Shown here piece after piece: positions 19,379 to 31,399 of a DNA stretch of 64,000 nt. A program made the translations under genes and the position numbers. Origin of the DNA: Coptis chinensis (lineage: Eukaryota > Streptophyta > Magnoliopsida > Ranunculales > Ranunculaceae); NCBI GenBank assembly GCA_015680905.1, contig CM027378.1, forward strand, positions 81,249,501 to 81,313,500, given 5' to 3'. Each line of letters opens with the position of its first letter. Position 1 is the stretch's first letter. The notes below the pieces were generated by a model, which had not been told where the DNA came from, searched no databases, and saw only the letters and a list, made by a program, of their open reading frames with translations.

Positions 19379-21745
19379 ATGTCTGATTCTGACGATACTC
19401 GATCTGAAGAGGTTCGAGAGGTCTCTTTAAGCTGTGGTGAGTATGAGGATGACAAGGAAGAGTCAGTGAGTCTTGGTAATCAATCTGATCATGGTGAGGA
19501 AGTTAGGGGAGATGAGGGTAGTGTTCGATCTGGCTCTGTTGGTGCTGTGGCTAGCACGTCAGGTCGTAGTGAGGGGTCATCTTCAAGTGGGTTGCCCCCT
19601 AGGACGGTGGATCGTCGTGCAGTGAGTGTGTTCCCCGAACTGAGGGCAGCTTATGGAATAAACGTACCGGACCTGGAGATATACGAACCAAGGCTGAGTG
19701 AAAATGTGCGGAGTGAAGAATACAATTCGCCGAATGGTGGGGTAATAATCTGTGAGGGTCAGTTGAGAGCGTATATGCAAATACCGTTCTCGAAACTAGT
19801 TTGCGACTTTCTAGTTCATTGTTGGAAGTCCCCTTGTCAGTTTGTTGGTAATACCTGGCGGCTGTTCAAGGTGTTCGACCTGCTGAATGCAAGTGGCGAG
19901 TACCACATAGGGGTGTCTGATATTACTGAGCATTTCATTGTAAGGCGATCTGGTAATTTCAACTTTAGCCTGCAAACTATGACCACACGTTCTGGTGTGA
20001 TCGACGGTGTGAGCAACGAGGCATGGACCAAGAGGCCGTTGCTACTAGTTGGCAACTACTGTGCTAGTGGGTGTAGGTTGCAAACTAGGATTTGCAATAT
20101 CTCCGGTGGGTGGGAGTGTCTTGTACATGTCATTTTAATAGGTGAGTTGTTACTATTCTAACTGATCTGTGCTTTACTTAGCTTGTAGATTTTTCTGTCA
20201 AGAAGCGAACTGATCGTGGGGAAATAGAGAGGTTCGCGTGGTTGAGTCGAGTGCAGAAGCAAGCGAAGCTGCCTGAAGTTGCTCATTTCTTTGTAGAGAA
20301 AGGCAGTCCAGCGATCCGAGAGAAAAGGAGAATTCAGAAAGATCGAGCTCGAGGTCAAGCTAGGAGGGAAGTGATGGAGAAGCGTGCAAGTGACTGGGTA
20401 ACCAAGGAGGATAGAAACCGGGGTTGCGTTAGCTCCAGACGACCCTCAGTAGGTGCTGGTGCCTCAGGTGCGGGTGGGTCAAGCTGGCGACCTGAGGGTG
20501 GGTCGATTGATGCTCCTGTAGAGCTAGAGACGGTGGTCTTCAATCCTTGTGTAAGGAGCAGGTCGTCAAAGAGGAAAGCTGATGCGTCTGAGCAAGACGC
20601 TGTAAGGGTAGCTAAAGCTGCGAGGTATGCTTTGGGGGAGAGTTCCAACACTAGGGGTAGTTCTGGTGGTGGTCAAATTGGTGGGACTGCCACTCACAAA
20701 ACTCAGGTGAGACCGGAGCAGGTTCTGGACCTGGCTACTTTTGGAGCTAGGCCGAGCTCGTCGCCGGTGGTGCGAGAGCCTAGTCTGCCAGCGAAGGCGA
20801 ATAGTTCCCGTAAGGCAAGTGGGAAATCAACTATGGCTGCTGAGGACTTGGAGACCCAACTAGTGTATCTGGATGACAATGGGGTGCAACGTACTGTGAA
20901 GCGGACTGATTGTAGCTTCAGGTCGAGTAAGGTAGCGGCCTGTCTGCTTGATCATATAGCTTTGGATGGCAACCGTAAGGAGCTGGATGAGAGGGGGTTG
21001 GAGGACAACTTAAAATGGATGGAAATCGCTCAATGTCTGGTCTGTGGGGCTGTCCTGCTTTAACATATTTGCTTACTTAGTAAACTCGTTGTGAACTGAT
21101 TATTAGCATACGTGTGCGTCTGTAGCTTGTGAGTGGATTTCAGAAGCTAAAGGAGATTGCCCAGTTCTCTGAGACAGATAGGGAAACTATGGTGAAGCTG
21201 ACTGAGGAACTAAAGAATGTTTAGGATGCTGCTAAGATGGAACGCTAGGAGCTTGAATACCTGAAGAAAACGTACCAAGCTCTCAGTTTGGCAAAGATGC
21301 TGAAGGAGACTGAGATGGAAGATCTGCAGCTGAAACTACAGGGTGTTGAAGAGAACGTTAATGTAGCGACTGTGGAAATTGGTAGGCTGAATGAGTACGC
21401 TCTGCACTGCAATGGAGTTGCTCAAGATGCTACTAAAGCTTATGCGAGCTGGACACTGACTTTGTTGACCTGGAAGCTGATTATAAAGCTCTGAAAGAGG
21501 AGCATGGACACTGTACTCTTCATCCTCCAGTGGTACCGGTACAGGGAGATACCAGTGGTGCCCTTACTTCATCCATCGCTGCTCCGAAAATTGTTGTGCC
21601 TCGCACTGAAGTTGCTGCGTCTGATGTTCTTATGAGTCTAAGTCTGGACGGTGTGTCCATAGTAGTTGAGGGGAAAGAAGCTGAAGTTGACGACTCACTG
21701 GTGACCGGAGGTTTGGCCGTTATGCCTGGAACTAGCGAGTTGTGA
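19379..21745 (+). pseudogene. Antisense gene of Tat-A, spliced, Transposase_28 (gypsy-type putative transposon protein) family
   Basis: It is encoded on the strand opposite to gag-pol. Exon 1 (19379-20141) starts at ATG in AAAAATGTCTG and codes an acidic, serine-rich N-terminus (about 85 residues) and then FSKLVCDFLVHCWKSPCQFV and NTWRLFKVF, which fit the PF04195 domain found in plant elements. An intron of only 47 bp (20142-20188, GTGAGT...TGTAG) joins exon 2 (20189-21039, basic and Gly/Ser-rich, with VKRTDCSFRSSKVAACLL near its end). Exon 3 (from about 21135) is a coiled-coil of Leu/Glu/Lys. Exon 3 has two in-frame TAGs (at about 21223 and 21248) and one frameshift near 21455. Function is unknown; Tat elements are known to carry antisense ORFs here. 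The closest relative in the window is 36370-37357. Confidence 0.72.
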
Positions 21746-22238
21746 TGTAAGGTTGGTAGGTTGAATTGTTGTTAGTTATGATACATTAGAACTGGTTTCC
21801 CGGGGTAACTTGGGCAGTTCGCTTTTCTTATTTCATTTTGTGAATACTGGATAACCATGCGATGATGAATGTTGGCTAACTGAGCTGGATTTCCTGAGTA
21901 GACTCAGCAGCTCGGCTGCCATGTGAACTGTGTTTGGGCCTGCCTTGGCAGATCGCTTTTTGCTTATATGCTATGCTTATCTCTTGATTCGTTGCTTTGT
22001 AAGATTCTTGTATTGGTTAAATATATGAATGGAGACATCGCTATATTTGTATGGCTGTGTAGATTCTTCCTAGTGTCCATAGTTGACTTTAAGTAACCTA
22101 TGATCGTAGGACGTAGATCGATAGTAGGACGTAGGTCGATATCACCGTTCTGTAGAAGTGAAATAGCTTCGCACGTGTAGGCAAGTGAGCGGTTAGATGT
22201 GTGCAATGATGGCTGCCAGGTGGCCTGACGTTTGGTGT
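21746..22238 (+). other. Downstream flank of the antisense gene, in Tat-A 3' region
   Basis: No gene. The motif CTGGATTTCCTGAGTAGACT (from about 21886) is repeated with few changes at about 37552 behind the second antisense gene, so this flank was duplicated along with the gene. It ends at GGTGT, the target site of Athila-A. Confidence 0.6.
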
Positions 22239-24127
22239 TGATAAAACAAGATTTACACACGTTTATTGGCTTTCAGTTACTTATTTTCTTAAGTCCGAGG
22301 TCCACAGTCCAAAGTCCGAGGTCCACAGTCCAAGTCCAAAGTCCAAAGTCCAACGTCCGTATAGTCGTACGTTTTAGTCAAGTTACCTTACTCACGCTGG
22401 ATTGGTAGGATAGGTCGAGTAAGGGATCGCCCAAACCTTGTGGCTCGGATAGGTTCACAACCGAGTTACAACTTTAAGTGAGTAGGATTTTTAGGTTTCT
22501 TTTTAGTTGGTTTTAATTAAAATAACGGTAATGCAAATAAAATAAATTACTACGGCGATTATATGTAGGTAAACAAAATGTAGAGAAACAGGGAGAGAGT
22601 TAATCATGCTCATGCAAGAATCATTTTTAACAGTTTTATTACCAAATCACTACATCTCTAATTCGCCTCGCTTCGAGACGACGCGTCGAAAGTATTGATC
22701 CCTAGTGCATGCCCACATCTCTAGGTCGATTTCACTAGCATAAGGAGTTTTAATAATACCGTATCTCCGGTATATTATTTCCGCCCGCTCGATTTCACAT
22801 CACCGACGAATTGGAGAGTCATGCGACACTGCAGAGTCGCCACGAGACATTTTGGTCGCGGCGCTTGACCGTCTCCGAGCATCGGCCAAATCCAACTTTG
22901 TACGCCTCGCCATTTTGGGACCGGATGTTAATTCTATGCCTAATTCCCAAGTAGTGATTCTAGAATATTAACGAAGTCAATCCGATTTTACACGAGCGGC
23001 ATAACCCTCCCCCCGGTGGGGAGGGATTAGCTCATCATCATAGAAGGAATAATAAAACTTGTCGTATACATTAAGTAAATAAATGCAGACGTAAATTAAA
23101 CTAGAAAAGAAATGATGTTATTAAGGGTAAAATAACTTACAATTATTAAAGTCGTTGAAATGGAAATGGCGGAATGTAAGTCTTCAAGAAGAAAAAAAAA
23201 CTAAGCATAGCTAAAGCATTAATATCTTTGAAGGAGGATATATGAAGACCCCTTCACATATATATAGGCCGGGACCCTTCACGGAAATCTTAATATCGAA
23301 TCAGGTTTGGTTTTTTAGCTAATTGAAAAGTTCAAAACTTTGAGAATCAAAGTTTTGTTTTAACCGTATTAAATTTTTGTCTTTTGCTGATTTTATGTTT
23401 TGTTTGTTAGCTCATTTCAATTCAAACCACCTGGTTTGAATTGGTACGTGTCTTATTTCTTGCCAGGTGGTATCAATTTGAAACCATCCTTTGCCACCTG
23501 CTTATGCTGACTCATCATGCCTTCTGGGCCCGCAGAGTGGGTCCACTTAGTGTGTCCAGTGGCGGCGCCGATTTTGACATTTTACAACTTTTTGTCCTTT
23601 ACGCAGAAGTTCGTTAGCCGTCGCTATGGCAGCTTCACTAGCCAACGCTTCGGCACCTAGATTTATCCGATTTGAGCTTCGGAAGTTTCCGCTTCTTTAT
23701 ATGTGGGCCGCTCGCGACCGGTTCTCGTTCTTTTGGAAACTTCGCTCTAGCCGGGCTTTGTTGGGCTTCACGGGATTGAGTGGGAATTCCAAATATTCCC
23801 CATTCTCAGATTTGGCGCTTCACTAGCCAATGTCGGCACCTAGATTTATCCGATTTGAGCTTGAAGTTTCCTCGCTTCTTTATATGTGGGCCCGCTCCGC
23901 GACCGGTTCTCGTTCTTTTGGAAACTTCGCTTCCACGGGGTCGAGTGGGAGACTCCAAATATTCCCGTATTCCTGTGTACTTCGATGCATGTTTTATCAC
24001 TATATTCATTTTAATTACGGAAACCCGCAAAAGTACGAAAAATATAATTATTACATGATTATTAAACACATAATCGACCAAAATGCTATGTCTCTCGGGT
24101 TTAATATTACGGTTTGGGTGCTTATCA
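22239..24127 (-). repeat. 3' LTR of Athila-A (1889 bp)
   Basis: It contains short AGTCCAAAGTCC-type tandem motifs near 22290-22350 and an internal direct duplication with a period of 185 bp (CTTCACTAGCC at 23633 and 23818). A 103-bp segment (23377-23479), bounded by AATTT on both sides, is missing from the other LTR. Confidence 0.88.
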
Positions 24128-25832
24128 CACCACCCCAAACAAAGACTTTTGCTTGTCCTCAAGCAAAGAAGAGACATTAAAACGATAAGTGGTAAAAAAT
24201 GTGTTGTCCTAAGCTAAATCTCATTTCAGAGAGTTGCGGTTGCATTGACCGTGATGCAACAAGGCCTTGAACCACTAGGAATTCCCTAGTGGGCGAAGTT
24301 ATAGGCTTGTGAGAGTTTTCCGAGAAGATACTCACAAACTTCATTTATACTACAACGACTTCGAAGAACAAAGGCTTGTTTCCTTAATTAATCTCGTATC
24401 TAGACATCCCACTAGCGGGGAAACAAGGATTTTATTCTTTCAAATTCAAGTTAATATACATACAATAATTGAAACATCTACGTATGAGCATGCATGCAAT
24501 AATCTAATAATGAAATGTACGAGCAGGGCCGTTTCTGGATCCCTTGGATAGTGTCCTTAATTAGGTTCTCACGGTGTATGTGTCGAAACACAATTTCTCT
24601 TTATTTTTCCACTCGAGCTTTGCTATCTCCAAAGGTTAATGCGGTGGGCACGTTTCCTCACATACTCAATGACAGTCAGAGGAGCCGAGGTCGAGAAGTC
24701 ACGACTACTACTTATTATCACACTATCCTATTCCTAATTGAGCTAGAGGTATTTATTAGGTGTTATGGGGCTTAGGTGGTAGTGTAGAAGAAAATGGAAT
24801 GGAAAGTTAAAAAAAAAAATGATAAGTATGAGAGAATAAGGTCTTCGAGATATTTATACAAGAGAATCCTTATTTTCTTTCCTGCTTCTAATCATGGGTT
24901 TCCATACTTGGATTTTTCAAGCTTTTGTATTCCCTTTTGATTTGATTTTTGGCCTTTTGATTTTTGGAAACATATTTCTATTTTCTTTTTCTTTTCTTCT
25001 GAAACAGGTAACTGATTTTGATTTGTGACAAGGTTTTTCTCTTCATTTTTCTGCACTTCATCCTATTTCTCATACTCATCATCTAGGTAGGCTTATTTAT
25101 TTGTGGTTACTAGATGGGTAATGATTTTTTGGTGAAGTAGAAAGGATTAATGAAAGGTTCAGTGGGGCGACTAGCGGTAATTTTTTTTACAGGTGCGAAT
25201 TTTTGGCTATATCGATCCAAAGAAGGCCTAAATTCTCGCCTAGGATTTGGGTAGTGATCAAGTAAGTAGACGTGTGAACTTCTTTATTCGGAAGAACTAC
25301 TCCTCTGTGTCATTACTCATATATCATACATTTGAGGCTTTTGGTTAGATTCTTACAGGATATGGAAACTAAGTTGTCTAACCGTGGGTCCCAGAAACTT
25401 ACTGCTGTGTACATTTAATGATAGTCAGTGCATGAATGCTCATGAAAAGATGTAAAAACTATTGCATATGTATTAAATTAAGTTTCTAAGGACAAGTCCT
25501 GATTCTGATGCTAGGGGGAGATTTCTAAATATTTTTCATCATAGAAAGGGAAACGAGAATTTGTCACTAAATACGTTTATTTAGACATTATTTAAACTAT
25601 ATACAACTATGCATGCCTAATTTTTGCAAAAGGTTCTCACCACCCCCAAACAGTCGGACACTGTGTCCTCAAAGTGTTAAGAGGAAGAAAAAAGTATACC
25701 TGAGAGGCTTTGAGCAAAAATAAAGCTGACATCTTCCACAGAAATTTATTGTAACACACTATATATTATACATCATAAAAGTAGAATAATCGTTAGAGTA
25801 GCACATTTGTTAGGTCATTTATTTATTTCACA
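24128..25832 (-). other. Athila-A 3' region with two polypurine-like tracts
   Basis: On the minus strand TTTGTTTGGGGTGGTG (24128-24142) directly abuts the LTR and is the polypurine tract. It is preceded by CTTTGCTTGAGGACAAGC. A second tract, TGTTTGGGGGTGGTG, lies at 25638-25652, again with CTTTGAGGACA just before it (25663-25673). The sequence between is T-rich with short ORFs only. It is homologous to 56554-58140 of Athila-B. Confidence 0.65.
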
Positions 25833-27559
25833 TCAAAACATAAAACAAATATGTACATGCATAAACTCACATTGCCCCAACCTTGAACCGGGGGATAGTC
25901 CCTCCTTGCCTCGCCCCCTCAGTAGAAATGCCATTCCTTCGCGATCCCGCCAATCTATCATAGCTTTCCGGACTTCACTCCATTTCCTCTTCTTTGCATT
26001 GTCTAGATGAGCTATCATTTTTCATCATTAGGGGAAAGAACGAACTTTCTTAAGATACCTTGCAGGGTCCGTCCATGTCCGAAATCGCAAGGAACGAATT
26101 ATCTTGTTTGTTGGACACATAGAGTTAGACCTTTACCTAGTCCCGAAGGTGGCTGCAAACTTCGGGGAAGTATGTCCTCACTATCCTGCATGTTGTAACC
26201 GCGGGTGGTATAGTGTTGCCGAAAAGACCGAGCCTTCTTAAGATTCTCAATTACTAGTTACGTAATGTCGAAGGTGGTACGCTCTTTGGCCAATGCATGG
26301 AATGTCTTACACGCCCTTTGATGCCGTGGAAAAATGCCAATCTCCCATGATGTTCGAGAAGAATAAATAACATGGCGCTTCAACATTCATGGTCATATCT
26401 TGGCTAGTGGAATAGTGAATTTCGCCATCGGCCGCCTTTGGCACGCTTCTTTGACGTGGGCAAGGCCATCGCCATAGCGGGCAAAGAAAATCTTCCCTAG
26501 AGTAGTCATTAAGGTCATTCTCTATCATGTATTGGATGGGGAGATCTGGCTGAAGAGGAGGAAGGTCTAGAGCCATAGCCACTGTTGGCTCATAAAAGGC
26601 GTGTCGGGTGTTACCAATACGTAGTGTAAACCCATTCAAAGGGAAACCCATGTCGGCTCTGGAGCGAACCCAATCCAGCCATATTGTGGCTTCACCTCTA
26701 TGTATTATGGGGTTAGGGGCAGGACGGTACCATCCTGGACCGTGCGCGCTACGGTCTAATAAAATTGCCCTTTTTACATACGGCTATCCTCAAACCACCC
26801 CAAGGGACTCAAAGTAACCAATTCTAGGGTTGGTCTGGTGGAATCCATTGCCCGTTTGTGTTCCAAGTATGCAACATCTGAGGTTTGACACGAATCCCTT
26901 GTGCAAAACATAATGCAAAGGGAAAAGGTAACAAAATAATCATATTTACAAGGTGAGTCTTTTAACGCCGGATCCTCAAGACGAATCCCAACCTCGTGGG
27001 AGAAACGGCGCCGGGCGACGAAGATTATCCCGCAAGCAAATGGGTGTTAGACAAAAGTATACCTTAAACCGGGCTAGTATCGGATAGGAAGTTCGGGCCT
27101 AGACGTAAGGTGTTTGGCAATGCATACACCAGCCCATCCTTCACAAGCACGCCGCTTACGAGCAAAAAGAACTACGACCATTTCCTATTCATGATGAGTG
27201 AGACTTACACCAAATGATTAGTCAAGTTCGCGAGGTAGAGAGTAGAAAAGGGAGAGAAGGAAGGAGGTGAAATTTTATGTACCCATCGTTTATCGAAAAG
27301 CACGCTTTGCTCGTGGTTACGTAAGACATTTATACTTTCGGTTAGTAAAAGAGTTTTGTGGGATTAAGGTTCCGGCGCTTGCAACCACACACTTCAAAGA
27401 ACTTTGGAGATCATAAGATAGAAGATGGCCCGGCTACCAAAATGGCGCACCTCTATAGAAACAAGATTGAGTACGCCAAATGAAACATCTAGTCGATTAA
27501 AACCGGATTATGAAGAAGAGTCCGTTCAACATCCGGTGAGCGTAATTGCGGGTAATGTT
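25833..27559 (-). pseudogene. Athila-A extra ORF (envelope position), decayed
   Basis: The clearest frame is at 26651-26307, with HAFYEPTVAMALDLPPLQPD and LPIQYMIENDLNDYSREDF. Shorter blocks (EACQRRPMAKFTIP in another frame near 26440, and 26018-25833) follow. Athila elements carry an ORF between integrase and the 3' LTR that is called envelope-like by position. I see no signal peptide or clear membrane segment in the surviving text, so no envelope function is supported. The region is full of frameshifts. Confidence 0.5.
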
Positions 27560-28964
27560 TTAGGAGTTGTCCATTGACTTGAAATTGATGTTATCTTTTG
27601 ATTTAAGCAAAGAGATTGCCCCATAATGTTTCACAAAATGACACAATGAAAGGACCGGACCATCGTGTTTTCAATTTACCGGGAAAGATGTGTAATCCGG
27701 AGTTGTACAAGAAAAACTTTTGGCCAATTTTGAAATCCTTACACAAAATGTGCTTGTCGCGGCACTCTTTTCATATTAGCTTTGTAGATTTCGAGAGATC
27801 ATAAGCATCACTCGAATCTCTTCCAGCTCATTTAATTGCAGTTTTTGCTTCTCTTTTGCCTCGATGATATTGTAATTGAGGCTTTTGATGGCCCAAAAGG
27901 CACATGCTGCTCAAGTTCAACCGGCGATGACAAGGTTTTCCAAAAACAATGCGGTAAGGAGACATCCCTATAGTGTCTTAAATGTCGCTCGGTATGCCCA
28001 CAAGGCATCCGATAAGCGGAGAGACCAGTCCTTTCTTGATGGGTTGACAGTTTTCTCCAGAATAGACTTTATCTCTCAGTTGGAGACTTCCAGTTGGCCA
28101 CTCGTTTGTTAGTGGTATGAGTAGCAACCTTGTGAGTAACTCCATATTTCTTCATTAAAACCCAAAATTTTGTTACAAAAATGTGTACCCCCATCAATCG
28201 ATGATAGCTTTGGGAACACCAAAATGAGAGAAAATGTTTTCTTCTACAAATCTCACGACGTCTTATGGTCATTTGAGCGACACACGCGAAAGTGCCTCAA
28301 TCCATTTGGACACATAGTCTACAAATACTAAAATGTATAGAAAACCTTGAGAAATAGGAAGGGTCCCATAAAATCAATGCCCCAAACATCAAAAATTTCC
28401 ACTATCAAGATAGGATTTAGGGGCATCATATTTCGCTTTGGTAATTCGACCTAGGTGTTAACAACGAATGCAAAGCTACGCAATGTTCGGTGTGCATCGC
28501 GAAAAAGGGGTAGGCCAAGAAAAACCACATTGTAACACCTTGGCCGCAGTTTTCTTTCCATCGAAATGACCTCTGCAAGATTGTTCATGGCAAAAGGATA
28601 ATACGTCGGTGTGTTCCCGGTCTAGAATGCAAATTAATTTAATGAGTTGGTCGGAACAATACTTAAAGAGGTAGGGTTCATCCCAGAAATAATATTTTAC
28701 AGTGGATAAGAACTTTTTATGATCAGGACGTGACCAAAAGGAGGGGACTTCCTCAGTAACTAGGTAGTTAACGATATCCGCGTACCATAGAGATGAGAAA
28801 ATAAAGTACAAGTATTCGTCTGGGAAGGAATCACCGATAGCTTCAGAATCACTATCGATGTCACCAACCAACCTTGATAAATGGTCGGCTACGACATTTT
28901 TGGTTCCTTTCTTGTCTTTGATTTCCAGGGTGAATTCTTGTAAGAGAAGGATCCAAATGAACAA
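27560..28964 (-). pseudogene. Athila-A integrase, broken
   Basis: The 28964-28476 frame holds the end of RNase H (GTKNVVADHLSRL) and the zinc-binding start of integrase (HEQSCRGHFDGKKTAAKVL). Downstream blocks in other frames read DYVSKWIEAL (about 28325), VEENIFSHFGVPKAIIDDGG (about 28245-28185), [13 protein letters not shown] (about 28010) and a C-terminal KHDGPVL near 27660. The DDE residues are partly recognisable (D in IDDGG). At least five frame changes occur. Confidence 0.78.
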
Positions 28965-29335
28965 TCATTGTTTTAAGTCCTTTTTCGAGTAAGTACCGAA
29001 TGCGGCATGGTCAAGATATATCGATGGTCGATGTTCCAACTAGGTAGGGGCTTAAACTTATCCAAGGCATAGACAACAGCTAGGAACTCTTTCTCGGTTG
29101 TGGTATAATTACGCTTGGCGTCGTTAAGAGTTTTACTAAGCGTAGTAAATGACAACGGGTTTGTCGTCACGCCGTTGGCCTAGCACGGCACCAATAGCAA
29201 AGTCGCTAAGGTCACACATCGGTTCGAATGGTTGAGACCAATCGGGGGTTGAATGATAGGAGCGGTAGTCGAGCGGTTTTAGAGTATCAAAAGCTTGTTT
29301 GCAATTGAAATTGAAGTCGAATAATCGCATCCTTA
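28965..29335 (-). pseudogene. Athila-A RNase H, broken
   Basis: Frame 29330-29136 gives CKQAFDTLK and FEPMCDLSDFAIGAVLGQRR with the first catalytic Asp. Frame 29170-28973 gives TLNDAKRNYTTTEKEFLAVV with the Glu, and FAFDKF-like text. One frameshift separates the two blocks. Confidence 0.8.
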
Positions 29336-30486
29336 AGCAGAGATTGGTTAAGGGTCGAGCAACTTTAGAAAAATCCTGAATGAATCTCCCCAGAAACCCA
29401 CCAAGTGGCCTAAAATGGCACGGATATCCCTAATGCAGACGGGGAAGGGTAGCGAAGAAATTTTAACAATTTTAGCTTTATCAACCTCTATCCCGCTTTT
29501 TGAAACAATATGACCTAGAACAAGTCCTTTGGTAACCATGAAATGACACTTCTCCCAATTGAGTACCAGATTTTTCTCTTCGCAACGCTGTTAAAACTTT
29601 GGAAAGGTTGGATAAACAAATCGTTAAAGGAATTTTTAGTAAATGGAAAAGTCGCCCATGAAGACTTCCATATAACGCTCCACCATATCACTAAAAATGT
29701 GAAGCATGCAAATATTGGAAAGTGCCCGGAGCATTACAAAGACCAAAAGGCATTCGATGCGTATGCAAAGGTTCCAAAGGGACATGTGAAAATTGTCTTT
29801 TCTTGATCGGCGGGATCGATGACAATTTGGAAGTATCCGAATAGCCATCAAGAAAACAGTAGTAAGCATGACCGCTAAACGCGTTCTAGCATCCGGTCAA
29901 TGAATGGGAGAGGGAAGTGATCTTTACGGGTTCTGGCATTAAGTTTGCGATAGTCAATGCAAATTCTCCATTTTAAAGGAATGCGAGTGGAGATGCACTC
30001 ACCCTTTTCATTTTGCACAACTTGAATGCCGGACTTTTTGGGAACAACGTGGACAGGACTAACCAACCACTATCCGAGATAAGGTATATGATACCCGCGA
30101 TCAAGTAAACGTAGAACTTCCTCTCGCACTACTTCCTTCATTCATGGATTAAAGGCGCGTTTGTGGTTCTCGTGATGTCTTTGTGCCGTCATCAAGATGT
30201 ATACTCGATGCGTGCATATGCTAGGGTCTATTCCCTTGATATCATCTAAAGACCATCCAATAGCGGAGCGGTGTTCACGAATGACATGAATCAAACGTGC
30301 CTCCTCGTCTGTAGTCAAGTGAGCAGAAATTATTATAGGGTGACTACCATCGAGATCGAGATGCACGTACTTCAAATCGGGGGTAGAGGTTTTAAACCGA
30401 GTTGGAGGATTGGGGATCAAGGATTCGTGAGGGATCATCTCTTCAATGGAAAAGAGTGAATCCGATTCTTCTGAATTAGTTTGCAC
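29336..30486 (-). pseudogene. Athila-A reverse transcriptase, broken, active site FMGD
   Basis: Blocks in order: SIGWSLDDIKGIDPSICTHR (30486-30142 frame), WVSPVHVVPKKSGIQVVQNE and WRICIDYRKLNARTRKDHFP (30066-29875), a frame-shifted FLDGYS-type block (about 29850), FGLCNAPGTFQ-type text, then MVERYMEVFMGDFSIY at 29636-29683. The second catalytic motif should be FMDDF; GGC replaces GAT/GAC, changing the first Asp to Gly, which would abolish activity even without the frameshifts. The sequence is typical of Athila. Confidence 0.85.
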
Positions 30487-30489
30487 CGA

Positions 30490-31360
30490 AGTATTAGGGT
30501 CAAATAGTGGTACTGACTCTAATAATGCATGGACATCCCTTTACGCACGAAGTCATCGTCAAACTCCGGATTATCAAAAGAAAGAAATTGGTGTATCTCG
30601 CCCGGGGAAAAGAGTTTGTGAAATAATCATGTTCCGCACTATCAACCAAGCTAATCTCGCCTCCATTATAGGATCGGAAACCTGTTTCATTAATTTGAAC
30701 ACGCTGAGTTCGACGTAAAAGGTTTCCGAAAGACAATGTCATTGAACCGTTCGACAATTTATGAGAGCGCTGGCAGTTGCAATGAAAGGACGCCCAAAGA
30801 TGATAGGGATGGAGTCACGCTACTTCAAAGATCCGAATGACAAAATCAACCGGATAGTAAAAATCTTGGACCTTTACTATAACGCTCTCTACTATGCCTT
30901 TTGGGTACTTAATGGAGCCGATCCGCGAATTGCAGAGTCATATTGGTAGGTTTCAATTCATGAAGACCTAACTGCTTAAATAAGTAGTAGGGAAGTAGGT
31001 TAACACCGCACCTAGGTCTAAAAGCCGCGATGGCGGTATACTTGTCAACAACGCATGTATGGTACAGGTTGGTCGACTGGTCCTTGTACTTTACCACACC
31101 ATTGGTAGTGGTAATCGAGGGAAACCGCCAATGAGGAGCGCTTTTGTTGAGGTATATTCGCATCGCCGCTTGGTGGTGCACATGTCCTTCAAAAAACTTG
31201 GCATGCTTGGGCAAAAATGCTTTAGCGCGATCTAGGAAAGGTAAGTTTATGGTCAAATTTTTGAAGGTTTCACGGATCTCATCAAAATGTTCGCCATGTT
31301 TGTTCTTCACCAAACGGGTGGGAACGGAGCTTTTGGACGAATCGCATACAAGGATCAATG
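30490..31360 (-). pseudogene. Athila-A gag-pol linker and aspartic protease, broken
   Basis: The frame 31358-30909 contains EIRETFKNLTINLPFLDRAK and GVNLLPYYLFKQLGLHELKP. The catalytic LLDLGA is present one frame over at about 31010-31030, so a frameshift cuts through the active site. Frame 30757-30500 contains MTLSFGN and a stretch matching 63242-62900 of Athila-B. The DLGA form of the site is usual for this lineage. Confidence 0.75.
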
Positions 31361-31399
31361 GTATCTTTTCCTAGGGACGTAGGTGTAGATTTTGATGGC

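Noticed and set aside
22280..22360. CRISPR-like or regulatory array from repeated AGTCCAAAGTCC motifs
   Set aside because: Short slippage repeats inside a plant LTR, present in both LTR copies; no spacer structure.
25833..27559. Retroviral-type envelope gene in Athila-A
   Set aside because: Only the position fits. No signal peptide, cleavage site or transmembrane segment is visible in the surviving frames.
27616..28112. Plus-strand ORFs opposite the Athila-A integrase
   Set aside because: They are antisense shadows; the minus strand gives integrase motifs in order.
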